From contig NZ_JACVAI010000004.1 in assembly GCF_014851765.1 (NCBI RefSeq), positions 620,001 through 684,000 of the forward strand: a DNA stretch of 64,000 nt, in the 5' to 3' direction. The number at the start of each line of letters is the position of its first letter. Position 1 is the first letter of the stretch. This DNA comes from Pseudomonas sp. PDM04 (GTDB lineage Bacteria; Pseudomonadota; Gammaproteobacteria; Pseudomonadales; Pseudomonadaceae). A program made the translations under genes and the position numbers. A model generated the notes under the pieces. It saw only the letters and a list, made by a program, of their open reading frames with translations. It was not told the DNA's origin and did no database searches. Positions 18,180-26,143 of this stretch are shown here, piece by piece.

Positions 18180-20071
18180 GCGCTTTGCTCCAACTGACGG
18201 CCCGCGCCGCGTTTTTTCAAATGAATCATCAACAGCGAAATGGCTGCCGGGGTGACCCCCGGGATACGTGACGCCTGACCCAGGGTTTCCGGGCGGGTCG
18301 CACCCAGCTTGCTCTGGATTTCCTTGGAAAGACCGGAGATGCCGGTGTAGTCGATATCCACAGGCAATTTCGTGTCTTCACTGGCGCGCAGACGGGCGAT
18401 TTCATCCTGTTGACGGTCGATGTAGCCGGCGTACTTGGTCTTGATTTCCACCTGCTCGGCAACCTGTGGATCTTCTGCGCCACCGCCCGTCACTTCGATC
18501 AGGCCAGCGTAGTCGATTTCCGGACGGCTCAAGAGGTTGAGCAGGTTGTATTCGTGGGTCAGCGGAGTGCCGAATTTTTCGGCAATGGCGTCGCCTTGTT
18601 CGGTGCCCGGGCGAACCCAGGTGCTTTTCAGCCGCTGTTCTTCCTGCTCGATGCTTTCACGTTTCTTGCAGAAAGCTGCCCAGCGCACGTCATCGACCAG
18701 GCCCAGTTCGCGACCTTTTTCGGTCAGGCGCAGGTCGGCGTTGTCTTCGCGCAGGATCAGGCGATATTCGGCACGGGACGTGAACATCCGGTACGGCTCT
18801 TGGGTCCCGAGAGTAATCAGGTCGTCAACCAGTACGCCGATGTACGCTTCATCACGGCGCGGGCACCAGGCTTCTTTGCCCTGGGCGCGCAGTGCGGCGT
18901 TGGCTCCGGCCAGCAGACCCTGGGCGCCGGCTTCTTCATAACCGGTGGTGCCGTTGATCTGCCCGGCGAAAAACAGACCGCCGATGACTTTGGTTTCGAG
19001 GCTGTATTTCAGGTCCCGCGGATCGAAGTAGTCATATTCAATGGCGTAGCCGGGACGAACGATGTGCGCGTTTTCCATGCCGCGGATCGACTGGACGATC
19101 TGCAATTGCACGTCGAAGGGCAGCGAGGTGGATATGCCGTTCGGGTACAGCTCGTTGGTCGTCAGGCCTTCCGGTTCGATGAAGACCTGATGGCTTTCCT
19201 TGTCGGCAAAGCGGTGGATCTTGTCTTCGATCGACGGGCAGTACCGCGGGCCAATGCCTTCGATCACCCCGGAATACATCGGCGACCGATCAAGGTTGGC
19301 CGCAATGATTTCGTGGGTACGGGCATTGGTGTGGGTGATCCAGCAACTGATCTGCCGTGGATGCAGCGCCTTGGAACCCATGAACGACATGACCGGGATC
19401 GGCGTGTCGCCGGCTTGTTCGGTCATCACCGAGAAATCCACGGATCGGGCGTCGATACGCGGCGGGGTGCCGGTTTTCAACCGACCGACGCGCAAAGGCA
19501 ACTCGCGCAGACGATGTGCAAGGGCGATCGACGGTGGATCGCCGGCGCGACCGCCGGAGAAATTCTGCATGCCGATGTGGATAAGTCCACCGAGGAACGT
19601 GCCTGTGGTCAAGACCACGGAGTCCGCGAAAAAGCGCAGGCCCATCTGAGTGACGACACCGCGCACTTGATCCTGCTCGACGATCAGGTCGTCGGCGGCC
19701 TGTTGAAATATCCACAGGTTCGGCTGGTTTTCCAGAATCTCGCGAACGGCGGCCTTGTAGAGAACCCGGTCAGCCTGAGCGCGGGTTGCGCGCACGGCAG
19801 GGCCCTTACGGCTGTTCAACACGCGGAACTGGATGCCGCCTTTATCGGTAGCCAGGGCCATCGCACCGCCAAGGGCGTCGATCTCCTTGACCAGATGGCT
19901 CTTGCCAATGCCACCGATGGCGGGGTTGCAGCTCATGGCACCGAGGGTTTCCACGTTATGCGTCAGCAGCAGGGTTTTCACCCCCATGCGTGCTGAGGCC
20001 AGTGCTGCCTCGGTACCGGCATGACCGCCGCCGATGACGATCACTTCAAAACGGGAAGGGAAATCCACCAC
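18176..20071 (-). CDS. mnmG: tRNA uridine-5-carboxymethylaminomethyl modification enzyme MnmG
   Basis: A 631-residue FAD protein that, with MnmE, modifies U34 of several tRNAs. The N-terminal FAD-binding motif VIVIGGGHAGTEAALA (about 11-26) and the GidA signatures (GPRYCPSIEDK, GQINGTTGYEEA) are present. The C-terminal helical domain that binds MnmE is complete. It leads the mnmG-rsmG-parA-parB operon. Its upstream gap contains DnaA boxes; in E. coli oriC is next to this gene. Confidence 0.99.
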   Translation of the reverse strand: MVDFPSRFEVIVIGGGHAGTEAALASARMGVKTLLLTHNVETLGAMSCNPAIGGIGKSHLVKEIDALGGAMALATDKGGIQFRVLNSRKGPAVRATRAQADRVLYKAAVREILENQPNLWIFQQAADDLIVEQDQVRGVVTQMGLRFFADSVVLTTGTFLGGLIHIGMQNFSGGRAGDPPSIALAHRLRELPLRVGRLKTGTPPRIDARSVDFSVMTEQAGDTPIPVMSFMGSKALHPRQISCWITHTNARTHEIIAANLDRSPMYSGVIEGIGPRYCPSIEDKIHRFADKESHQVFIEPEGLTTNELYPNGISTSLPFDVQLQIVQSIRGMENAHIVRPGYAIEYDYFDPRDLKYSLETKVIGGLFFAGQINGTTGYEEAGAQGLLAGANAALRAQGKEAWCPRRDEAYIGVLVDDLITLGTQEPYRMFTSRAEYRLILREDNADLRLTEKGRELGLVDDVRWAAFCKKRESIEQEEQRLKSTWVRPGTEQGDAIAEKFGTPLTHEYNLLNLLSRPEIDYAGLIEVTGGGAEDPQVAEQVEIKTKYAGYIDRQQDEIARLRASEDTKLPVDIDYTGISGLSKEIQSKLGATRPETLGQASRIPGVTPAAISLLMIHLKKRGAGRQLEQSA

Positions 20072-20642
20072 GCACCTCGTGCCTGCTTAAGTAGGTAATT
20101 CAGGAATAGTTTGGGCTCAGGTTTTTGGACCTGGTCGACAAGTATAGGGACTTCGCCTGCTCTAAAGAACCCTTTGCACAAAATTTAACCAGCTGTGGAG
20201 AAGTCGGAGTTATAGAAATTAAAAAGAGAGAAATTTATTAAATCTTTGTTTTTATGTTTATTTCTAGTGCCCTACCTTTCTGTGGATAGATCTCTACAGG
20301 CCTTTATATTCAATATGTACAGAGATTCAAAACCCTGTGCCCATGTGCCAGGGAGCCCCTTGGATAACCGGTGTAAGCCTGTGGATTAAAGTGTCTGTTA
20401 TCCACAGAGGCAGTTATGTCCAGGTTTGGAGCGCTGTTATCAACCGTGCTCAGACGCGGTTATTCACAGGGCTTAATCCACAGAAAACCGCTTGATAGGG
20501 AGAAATCCCAGGGGCGCGACTGCGCATCCGGTGTGCTGTCGTGAAGGAAATCGATCAAGAAGGGGTGAGGGAAGGGTATTGTGAGGAGCTGTAACAAAAG
20601 CTAATAATAGCCATTATCATTAAGCCATCTCCCCTTCTCTTT
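20072..20642. other. Non-coding DnaA-box region upstream of mnmG (possible second origin-like region)
   Basis: A 570-bp gap with no credible gene. 20160-20335 is markedly AT-rich. DnaA-box-like nonamers cluster at 20281 (TGTGGATAG), 20360 (TTGGATAAC), 20398-20406 (exact TTATCCACA), 20460 (TTATTCACA) and 20475 (TAATCCACA). In P. putida a DnaA-box region upstream of gidA (mnmG) has been described in addition to the rpmH-dnaA one. Whether it supports initiation here is unknown. It also holds the mnmG promoter and, at its right end, the control region of the fecI-like gene. Confidence 0.65.
20603..20622. promoter_or_regulatory. Candidate Fur box upstream of the ECF sigma gene
   Basis: AATAATAGCCATTATCATTA contains GATAAT-type hexamers on both strands, as in Fur operators. 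It ends 21 bp before the sigma-factor start codon. Iron-starvation ECF sigma genes are usually Fur-repressed. The match to the 19-bp consensus is partial. Confidence 0.55.
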
Positions 20643-21149
20643 ATGTCAATGCCATCTCACACCTCAGCAGTCGAGCGGATCTACGTGCAGCACCATTCGT
20701 GGCTGTATGGATGGTTAAAGGGAAAACTGCATGACGCCTGCGATGCGGCGGACGTGGCGCACGATACATTCGTGCGCATTCTGGGTTCCCGCGATGCGAG
20801 CCAGATCCGTGAACCCAAGGACTACCTGGTCACGGTGGCAAGGGGCCTGGTGATCGACCGTTATCGCCGCCGTGCCATTGAGGTGGCTTATCTGGAAACT
20901 CTGGCGGCACGGCCCGAAGCCACGGCGATCAGTGAAGAAGACAAAGCGCTGATCATCGAAACCCTGGTCGCTGTGGATAAAGCTCTGGCAGACCTCGGCG
21001 CCCGGGCCCGGCGAATCTTCATGTTGTCGCAAATCGAAGGGCTGACTTATCAACAGATTGCCGACCAGATGCAGGTGTCTCTGACCACGGTGAAGAAGCA
21101 CATGATCCGCGCCCTGACCGAATGCTCGATGATCATGGTGGCGCTCTGA
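20643..21149 (+). CDS. FecI-like ECF sigma factor (iron-starvation type)
   Basis: A 168-residue ECF sigma factor, normal for the FecI group. Region 2 is visible at about 12-75 (DACDAADVAHDTFVRIL) and region 4 at about 110-165 (IEGLTYQQIADQMQVSLTTVKKHM). It is followed by a FecR-type regulator sharing the TGATG stop/start and by a TonB-dependent receptor, the standard cell-surface-signalling arrangement, so it probably activates that receptor gene. There are two in-frame ATGs (20643, 20649), and no strong ribosome binding site decides between them. A DnaA-box nonamer lies inside the gene at 20972. Confidence 0.93.
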   Translation: MSMPSHTSAVERIYVQHHSWLYGWLKGKLHDACDAADVAHDTFVRILGSRDASQIREPKDYLVTVARGLVIDRYRRRAIEVAYLETLAARPEATAISEEDKALIIETLVAVDKALADLGARARRIFMLSQIEGLTYQQIADQMQVSLTTVKKHMIRALTECSMIMVAL

Positions 21150-22096
21150 TGTCCGCCGCTCCGGATCGCAAGGTTTTCGAAGCTGCCGCCACTTGGTACG
21201 TGCAGTTTCAGGCCGAACCGCCAACGGCTGCCCAACGACAGGCGTGGCAGCATTGGATCGACAGCAGCCCCGCCCATCTGACAGCCTGGAACCAGATGGA
21301 ACAGGTCCAACGCCATCTCGGCGGATTACCCCGGGACCTGTCTCGACGCGCTCTGTCCTCGACTCAACAACGCCGCCAGGTGCTCAAACTGCTGCTGATC
21401 GTGGCCGGGACGGGCTATCTCGGCTGGAATGTTCAGCAGCACACCTCCCTGGGCAGCGTCTGGGCGGATTACCGGACCAGGGTGGGCCAGCGCCGCAAAA
21501 TCGAACTGGCGGACGGCACGCGGATTCATCTCAATACCGGCACCGCCATCGATGTGCTGTTCGATGGCGAGCAACGATTGATACGGTTGCGCGAGGGGGA
21601 AATTCTGGTTCATACCGGCAAGCTCGGTGATCTGCGACCGTTTTTCGTTGAAACCAGGGAAGGCCGGATCAGAGCCCTGGGCACGCGTTTCTCGGTTCGC
21701 CAGCTGTCCGGATCATCCCGCATCGGCGTGCTCGAAGACCGCGTCAGCGTGCAGCCTGGCGAGCAGCCCGAACATGCACGCGTGTTGCGGGCGGCCGAAG
21801 GCGCAGATTTCGACCGTCATGACGTCGGCACCGTTCACCCCTTTCGCTCGACTGAAACGGCCTGGATCAACGGCCAATTGATTGCTCTCGATGCGCAGCT
21901 CGGGCAGGTGATCAGTGAATTGGGCCGTTATCGCCCCGGGGTCCTGCACTGTGGCCCGCAGGCCGCGCGCCTGCGTGTATCGGGAACCTTCCGGCTGGAT
22001 TCAACGGATGCGGTGCTGGCCAACCTTCAGGCTTCGTTGCCCATCAATGTCAGTTATTTCACCCGTTACTGGGTGTCGATCAAACAGGTCGGTTGA
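21149..22096 (+). CDS. FecR-type anti-sigma regulator
   Basis: A 315-residue inner-membrane regulator that transmits the receptor signal to the FecI-like sigma factor. The N-terminal cytoplasmic DUF4880-like domain (about 1-60; AAATWYVQFQAEPP, AHLTAWNQMEQV) is followed by one membrane segment (LKLLLIVAGTGYLGW, about 80-95). The periplasmic FecR domain follows (ELADGTRIHLNTGTAIDV, REGEILVHTGK, VETREGRIRALGTRFSVR). The ATG at 21149 overlaps the sigma stop codon (TGATG), implying coupled translation; a longer frame upstream lies inside the sigma gene and was not used. Confidence 0.93.
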   Translation: MSAAPDRKVFEAAATWYVQFQAEPPTAAQRQAWQHWIDSSPAHLTAWNQMEQVQRHLGGLPRDLSRRALSSTQQRRQVLKLLLIVAGTGYLGWNVQQHTSLGSVWADYRTRVGQRRKIELADGTRIHLNTGTAIDVLFDGEQRLIRLREGEILVHTGKLGDLRPFFVETREGRIRALGTRFSVRQLSGSSRIGVLEDRVSVQPGEQPEHARVLRAAEGADFDRHDVGTVHPFRSTETAWINGQLIALDAQLGQVISELGRYRPGVLHCGPQAARLRVSGTFRLDSTDAVLANLQASLPINVSYFTRYWVSIKQVG

Positions 22097-22215
22097 CTTG
22101 AATCCAGCCAGGCCAAAATAAAATGCTTGGGGGGTTATCTTTTTTCTCCCTGTAACGGCCCTACAGGTAATCGCGGTTCAACGCGGCATTTGCCACCTTC
22201 AGGGCTTTCCTACTC

Positions 22216-24651
22216 ATGCGACTTCCCCTCTTGCGTAAGTGTTTTACCCCCCATTGCATCGCCTGCGGTTTGCTGATGAGCAGCGCCGCCACAGGTGTCC
22301 TGATCGCGCCCCAGGTCATGGCCGCCGATGTGACGCAGCGTTACGCCATTGCCGCCGGCCCGCTGGACAAAGCCCTGAGTCAGTTTGCCTCTGTGGCCAA
22401 TGTGATCCTTTCGTTCTCTCCCCAACAGACTGCGAGCCTGCGAACCCAGGGATTGTCCGGCAGTTACTCGGTGGAGCAGGGTTTTGCGATCCTGTTGCAA
22501 GGTTCCGGACTGCAAGCGGTGGCCGAAGCGCCCGGCAGCTACATCCTGCAATCAGTGCCCGATGCCGGGCCGTTGGTGCTTGGCACCACCAACATCAACG
22601 CTCAGCAACCCAATGAAATGAACCTGGATTACGCGCAGGACACCGGTTACAAGGCGAACAACAGCCGGATCGGCACCAAAACCAGCACACCGCTGTCGGA
22701 AACGCCACGCTCGATATCGGTCGTCACTGCACAGCGTATGAAGGACCAGAAATCCCAGACCCTGACCGAGGTCCTGGGCTACGTGCCCGGAATCTTCGCC
22801 CCACCCTTCGCCGCGGGTGACAGCCTGTCCGGAGACCTATTCTTCATCCGGGGTTTCAATGCGACAGACTATGGCTATGGTCTGCTGCGCGATGGCCTGC
22901 GTGTGCAAGGCAACCGATACGACACCACCACCGAGCCCTATGGCCTGGAGCGGGTTGAGGTCTTCCGCGGCCCCTCGTCGCTGCTCTACGGCGAAAATGC
23001 GCCCGGCGGGCTGGTCAACCTGGTGAGCAAGCGTCCGACCTCCGCTCCCCAGGGTGAGGTGCAGTTTGGATATGGTTCGAACAACCGGCGCCAGCTGGGC
23101 GTCGATGTCTCCGGACCGTTGACCGACAACGACAACGTGCTCGGCCGGATCGTGATGCTGGGGCGCAATGCAGACACCCAGACCCGACACGTGCCGGATG
23201 ACCGTCTCTACATTGCCCCTTCCCTGACGCTGAATTTCGATGATTTCAACACGCTGACCCTGCTGGCCAATTACCAGAAGGACCATACCAACATGGAGCT
23301 CGGCCTGCCGGCGGCCGGCACCCTGTTAAAGAACCCCAATGGCAAGCTGTCCAAGGACACGATGCTGGGCGACCCGGACTGGAATACCTTTGAACGGGAA
23401 ACCTGGAGCGCCGGTTACGAATACAGCCATAGCTTCAACGATGACTGGCAGTTCCGGCAGAACTCACGCTACATGCAGTCACGTATTACCCGTCATGAAA
23501 CCTGGCCGGGCAACCTGAACAACGCCGGTTTCGGCACTCGCCTGAACATGACCGCTTATGATCGCTTCAACAAGGCGATGGTGTATTCGCTGGATAACCA
23601 GCTGGAAGGCAAATTCCAACTGGGTGAGCTGCAGAACACCGTGTTGTTCGGCGGCAGTTTTGATCGCACGTCGTTCAATCAGGACTGGAATGCCGGACTG
23701 GTCGGTCCCATCGATATCTACAACCCGGTTTACCTGGGGGATCCCCGGACCCCGATCGCTGTACAGAACACCCTGCTGGAACAGCAGATGAAAGGTGTTT
23801 ATGCACAGATCCAGAGCAAATATGACCACTGGTTGTTCCTGCTGGGCGGGCGCCAGGACTGGGTCGACAGTGATTTTCGCGACAAGGTGGCCAGCGCCGG
23901 CAACATCAGCTCTCAGGACCGGAAGTTCACCTACCAGGGCGGCGTGATGTACCAGTTCGACAATGGACTGACCCCTTACGTCAGTTATTCCACGGCCTTC
24001 GTCCCGGTCCAGCAGATTTCCAATTCCGGACGGCCGCTGGACCCGATCACCAGCAGCCAGTACGAAGTGGGCCTCAAGTACGAACCCGTCGGTTGGGACA
24101 CGGCGTTCACCGCGTCCGTGTATGACCTGCGCAAGCAGGACGACACCTATTTCGACGCCACCACCTCGACCTATCGCCAGGTGGGCGAAAGCCGTTCCAA
24201 AGGGGTGGAACTTGAACTCAACAGCAACCTGACGCCGAACCTGAATCTCACGGCGGCCTACACCTACACGGATGCGCGGATTACCAAGGACGCCGCCACC
24301 TCACTGGTGAAGGATCACCAAATGACCGGCGTCCCGCGCAACCAGGCGTCGGTCTGGGCCAAGTATCGCTTCCTCGAAAGTCGCCTGAAGGGGCTCTACG
24401 TCGGCGGTGGCGTCCGCTACTTTGACAGTGCCTTCGCGTATACCGCACCTACCTTGTACGGAAAGCTCGATGCCGGCGATGTGACGTTGGTGGATGCAGC
24501 GATCGGCTACCAGATCGATCGCCACTGGAGTGTCGACCTGAATGCGAAAAACCTGTTCGACAAGGAATACGTATCAGGGTGTAACGATGCTGGCCGGTGC
24601 TACTGGGGCGAAGAGCGTACCCTTCTGGGCACGGTGTCCTACAACTGGTAG
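22216..24651 (+). CDS. TonB-dependent ferric-siderophore receptor with signalling domain
   Basis: An 811-residue outer-membrane transporter. A signal peptide (cleavage near residue 36, VMA-ADV) is followed by an STN signalling domain (about 40-115; AAGPLDKALSQFA, SYSVEQGFAILLQGSGLQ), then the plug (about 155-270; VEVFRGPSSLLYGENAPGGLVNLV) and a 22-strand barrel ending in the aromatic YNW. The STN domain fits the adjacent sigma/anti-sigma pair. The C-terminal motif with two cysteines (SGCNDAGRCYWGEERT) resembles hydroxamate receptors of the FhuA/FoxA/FiuA group, so a ferrichrome- or ferrioxamine-type ligand is likely but not proven. Confidence 0.93.
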   Translation: MRLPLLRKCFTPHCIACGLLMSSAATGVLIAPQVMAADVTQRYAIAAGPLDKALSQFASVANVILSFSPQQTASLRTQGLSGSYSVEQGFAILLQGSGLQAVAEAPGSYILQSVPDAGPLVLGTTNINAQQPNEMNLDYAQDTGYKANNSRIGTKTSTPLSETPRSISVVTAQRMKDQKSQTLTEVLGYVPGIFAPPFAAGDSLSGDLFFIRGFNATDYGYGLLRDGLRVQGNRYDTTTEPYGLERVEVFRGPSSLLYGENAPGGLVNLVSKRPTSAPQGEVQFGYGSNNRRQLGVDVSGPLTDNDNVLGRIVMLGRNADTQTRHVPDDRLYIAPSLTLNFDDFNTLTLLANYQKDHTNMELGLPAAGTLLKNPNGKLSKDTMLGDPDWNTFERETWSAGYEYSHSFNDDWQFRQNSRYMQSRITRHETWPGNLNNAGFGTRLNMTAYDRFNKAMVYSLDNQLEGKFQLGELQNTVLFGGSFDRTSFNQDWNAGLVGPIDIYNPVYLGDPRTPIAVQNTLLEQQMKGVYAQIQSKYDHWLFLLGGRQDWVDSDFRDKVASAGNISSQDRKFTYQGGVMYQFDNGLTPYVSYSTAFVPVQQISNSGRPLDPITSSQYEVGLKYEPVGWDTAFTASVYDLRKQDDTYFDATTSTYRQVGESRSKGVELELNSNLTPNLNLTAAYTYTDARITKDAATSLVKDHQMTGVPRNQASVWAKYRFLESRLKGLYVGGGVRYFDSAFAYTAPTLYGKLDAGDVTLVDAAIGYQIDRHWSVDLNAKNLFDKEYVSGCNDAGRCYWGEERTLLGTVSYNW

Positions 24652-24658
24652 GGCGAAA

Positions 24659-24689
24659 GAGCGCTGTGGATAAGTTTTCCACAGCGCTC
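24659..24689. terminator. Bidirectional hairpin between receptor gene and mnmE, containing DnaA boxes
   Basis: A 12-bp perfect stem, GAGCGCTGTGGA / TCCACAGCGCTC, with a 7-base loop sits between the convergent receptor gene and mnmE. T-rich sequence follows on the plus strand. The left arm and loop include TGTGGATAA. Confidence 0.8.
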
Positions 24690-24693
24690 GCCT

Positions 24694-26064
24694 TTATTTA
24701 CCGATGCAGAAACTGGAAAAGATTCTTCCGAGCAAGTCATCGGAGCTGAAGGCGCCGGTGATTTCGCCCAGCGATTGCTGAGCCTGGCGCAGGTCCTCGG
24801 CCAGCAACTCTCCTGCCCCTGCCAACGTCAGTTGGGCACGACCGTGCTCGAGCGCATCACTGGCGTGACGCAGGGCCTCAAGGTGACGCCGGCGAGCACT
24901 GAAGCTGCTCTCCGACGTCTGCTCGTAGCCCATGCAGGCCTTGAGGTGTTCGCGCAGTAACTCCAGGCCCATCCCCGCAGACTTGGCACTGAGGCTGATC
25001 GTGACGTGGCCGTCTTCACTGACATCCAGAGCGATCGCTTCCCCGGTCAAATCGGCCTTGTTGCGGATCAGCGTGACTTTCGCCGGATCCGGGCGGGTTT
25101 CGAGGAACTCCGGCCACAACGCGAAAGGATCCAGCGCTTCCGGCGCCGTGGCATCCACCACCAGCAGCACGCGATCGGCTTCACCAATGGCTTTCAGCGC
25201 ACGCTCGACACCGATCTTTTCCACATGGTCATCGGTATCGCGCAGACCGGCGGTATCGACCACGTGCAGTGGCATGCCATCGATGTGGATATGTTCACGC
25301 AGAACGTCCCGGGTCGTACCGGCGATTTCGGTGACGATGGCCGCCTCGCGGCCGGCCAGCGCGTTGAGCAAACTCGATTTGCCGGCATTCGGCCGACCGG
25401 CGATCACCACGGTCATGCCATCGCGGAGCAAGGCGCCCTGCCCGGCTTCGCGCAGGACTGTGGATAACTCGTCGCGGACCTTGTCGAGCATGCTCAACAC
25501 ATGGCCATCTGCCAGAAAATCGATTTCCTCTTCCGGGAAATCGATCGCCGCCTCGACGTAGATGCGCAGGCTGATCAGTTGTTCGGTGAGGTGATGCACG
25601 CGCGCCGAAAACGCCCCCTGCAGCGAACGCAGCGCGTTGCGGGCAGCCTGTGCGGAGCTGGCCTCGATCAGGTCGGCGATGGCTTCGGCCTGAGCCAGGT
25701 CGAGCTTGTCGTTGAGGAACGCACGTTCGCTGAATTCCCCCGGCCGGGCCAGGCGGCAACCCAGTTGCAGGCTGCGCTGCAGCAGCATATCCAGAACGAC
25801 CGGCCCGCCGTGTCCCTGCAATTCCAGTACGTCTTCGCCGGTAAACGAGTTCGGCCCCGGGAAATACAGCGCAATGCCCTGATCCAGAACCTCGTCGTTT
25901 TCACCGAGGAACGGTCCGTAGTGAGCGAAACGCGGCTTGAGCTCGCGGCCGCTGAAAGCCTTGGCCGCCACGCTGGCCAACGGCCCGGAAAGACGCACGA
26001 TGCCGACACCACCACGACCTTGAGCGGTGGCGACGGCGGCGATGGTTTCACGAGGAACGCTCAT
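24694..26064 (-). CDS. mnmE: tRNA modification GTPase MnmE
   Basis: A 456-residue GTPase partner of MnmG in U34 tRNA modification. The N-terminal folate-binding domain (TIAAVATAQGRGGVGIVRLSG, about 5-25) is followed by helical segments surrounding a G domain with P-loop GRPNAGKSS (about 224-232), DTAGLRDT (G3) and NKADL (G4). It ends in the conserved C-terminal FCIGK, where the Cys is functional. I chose the ATG at 26064 (MSVPRETI); an in-frame ATG at 26082 would add six residues. Confidence 0.98.
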   Translation of the reverse strand: MSVPRETIAAVATAQGRGGVGIVRLSGPLASVAAKAFSGRELKPRFAHYGPFLGENDEVLDQGIALYFPGPNSFTGEDVLELQGHGGPVVLDMLLQRSLQLGCRLARPGEFSERAFLNDKLDLAQAEAIADLIEASSAQAARNALRSLQGAFSARVHHLTEQLISLRIYVEAAIDFPEEEIDFLADGHVLSMLDKVRDELSTVLREAGQGALLRDGMTVVIAGRPNAGKSSLLNALAGREAAIVTEIAGTTRDVLREHIHIDGMPLHVVDTAGLRDTDDHVEKIGVERALKAIGEADRVLLVVDATAPEALDPFALWPEFLETRPDPAKVTLIRNKADLTGEAIALDVSEDGHVTISLSAKSAGMGLELLREHLKACMGYEQTSESSFSARRRHLEALRHASDALEHGRAQLTLAGAGELLAEDLRQAQQSLGEITGAFSSDDLLGRIFSSFCIGK

Positions 26065-26095
26065 AAACCGGTATCCAGACAAAAGTGACAGATAG

Positions 26096-26122
26096 CAAAA
26101 CGCCCCACTAGGGGGCGTTTTG
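26096..26122 (-). terminator. Rho-independent terminator after yidC
   Basis: A stem of AAAACGCCCC with GGGGCGTTTT and a 5-base loop lies between the yidC stop and the mnmE start, so mnmE needs its own promoter. A TTATCCACA nonamer (26128-26136) separates it from yidC. Confidence 0.85.
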
Positions 26123-26143
26123 AGTGGTTATCCACAGTGTAAA

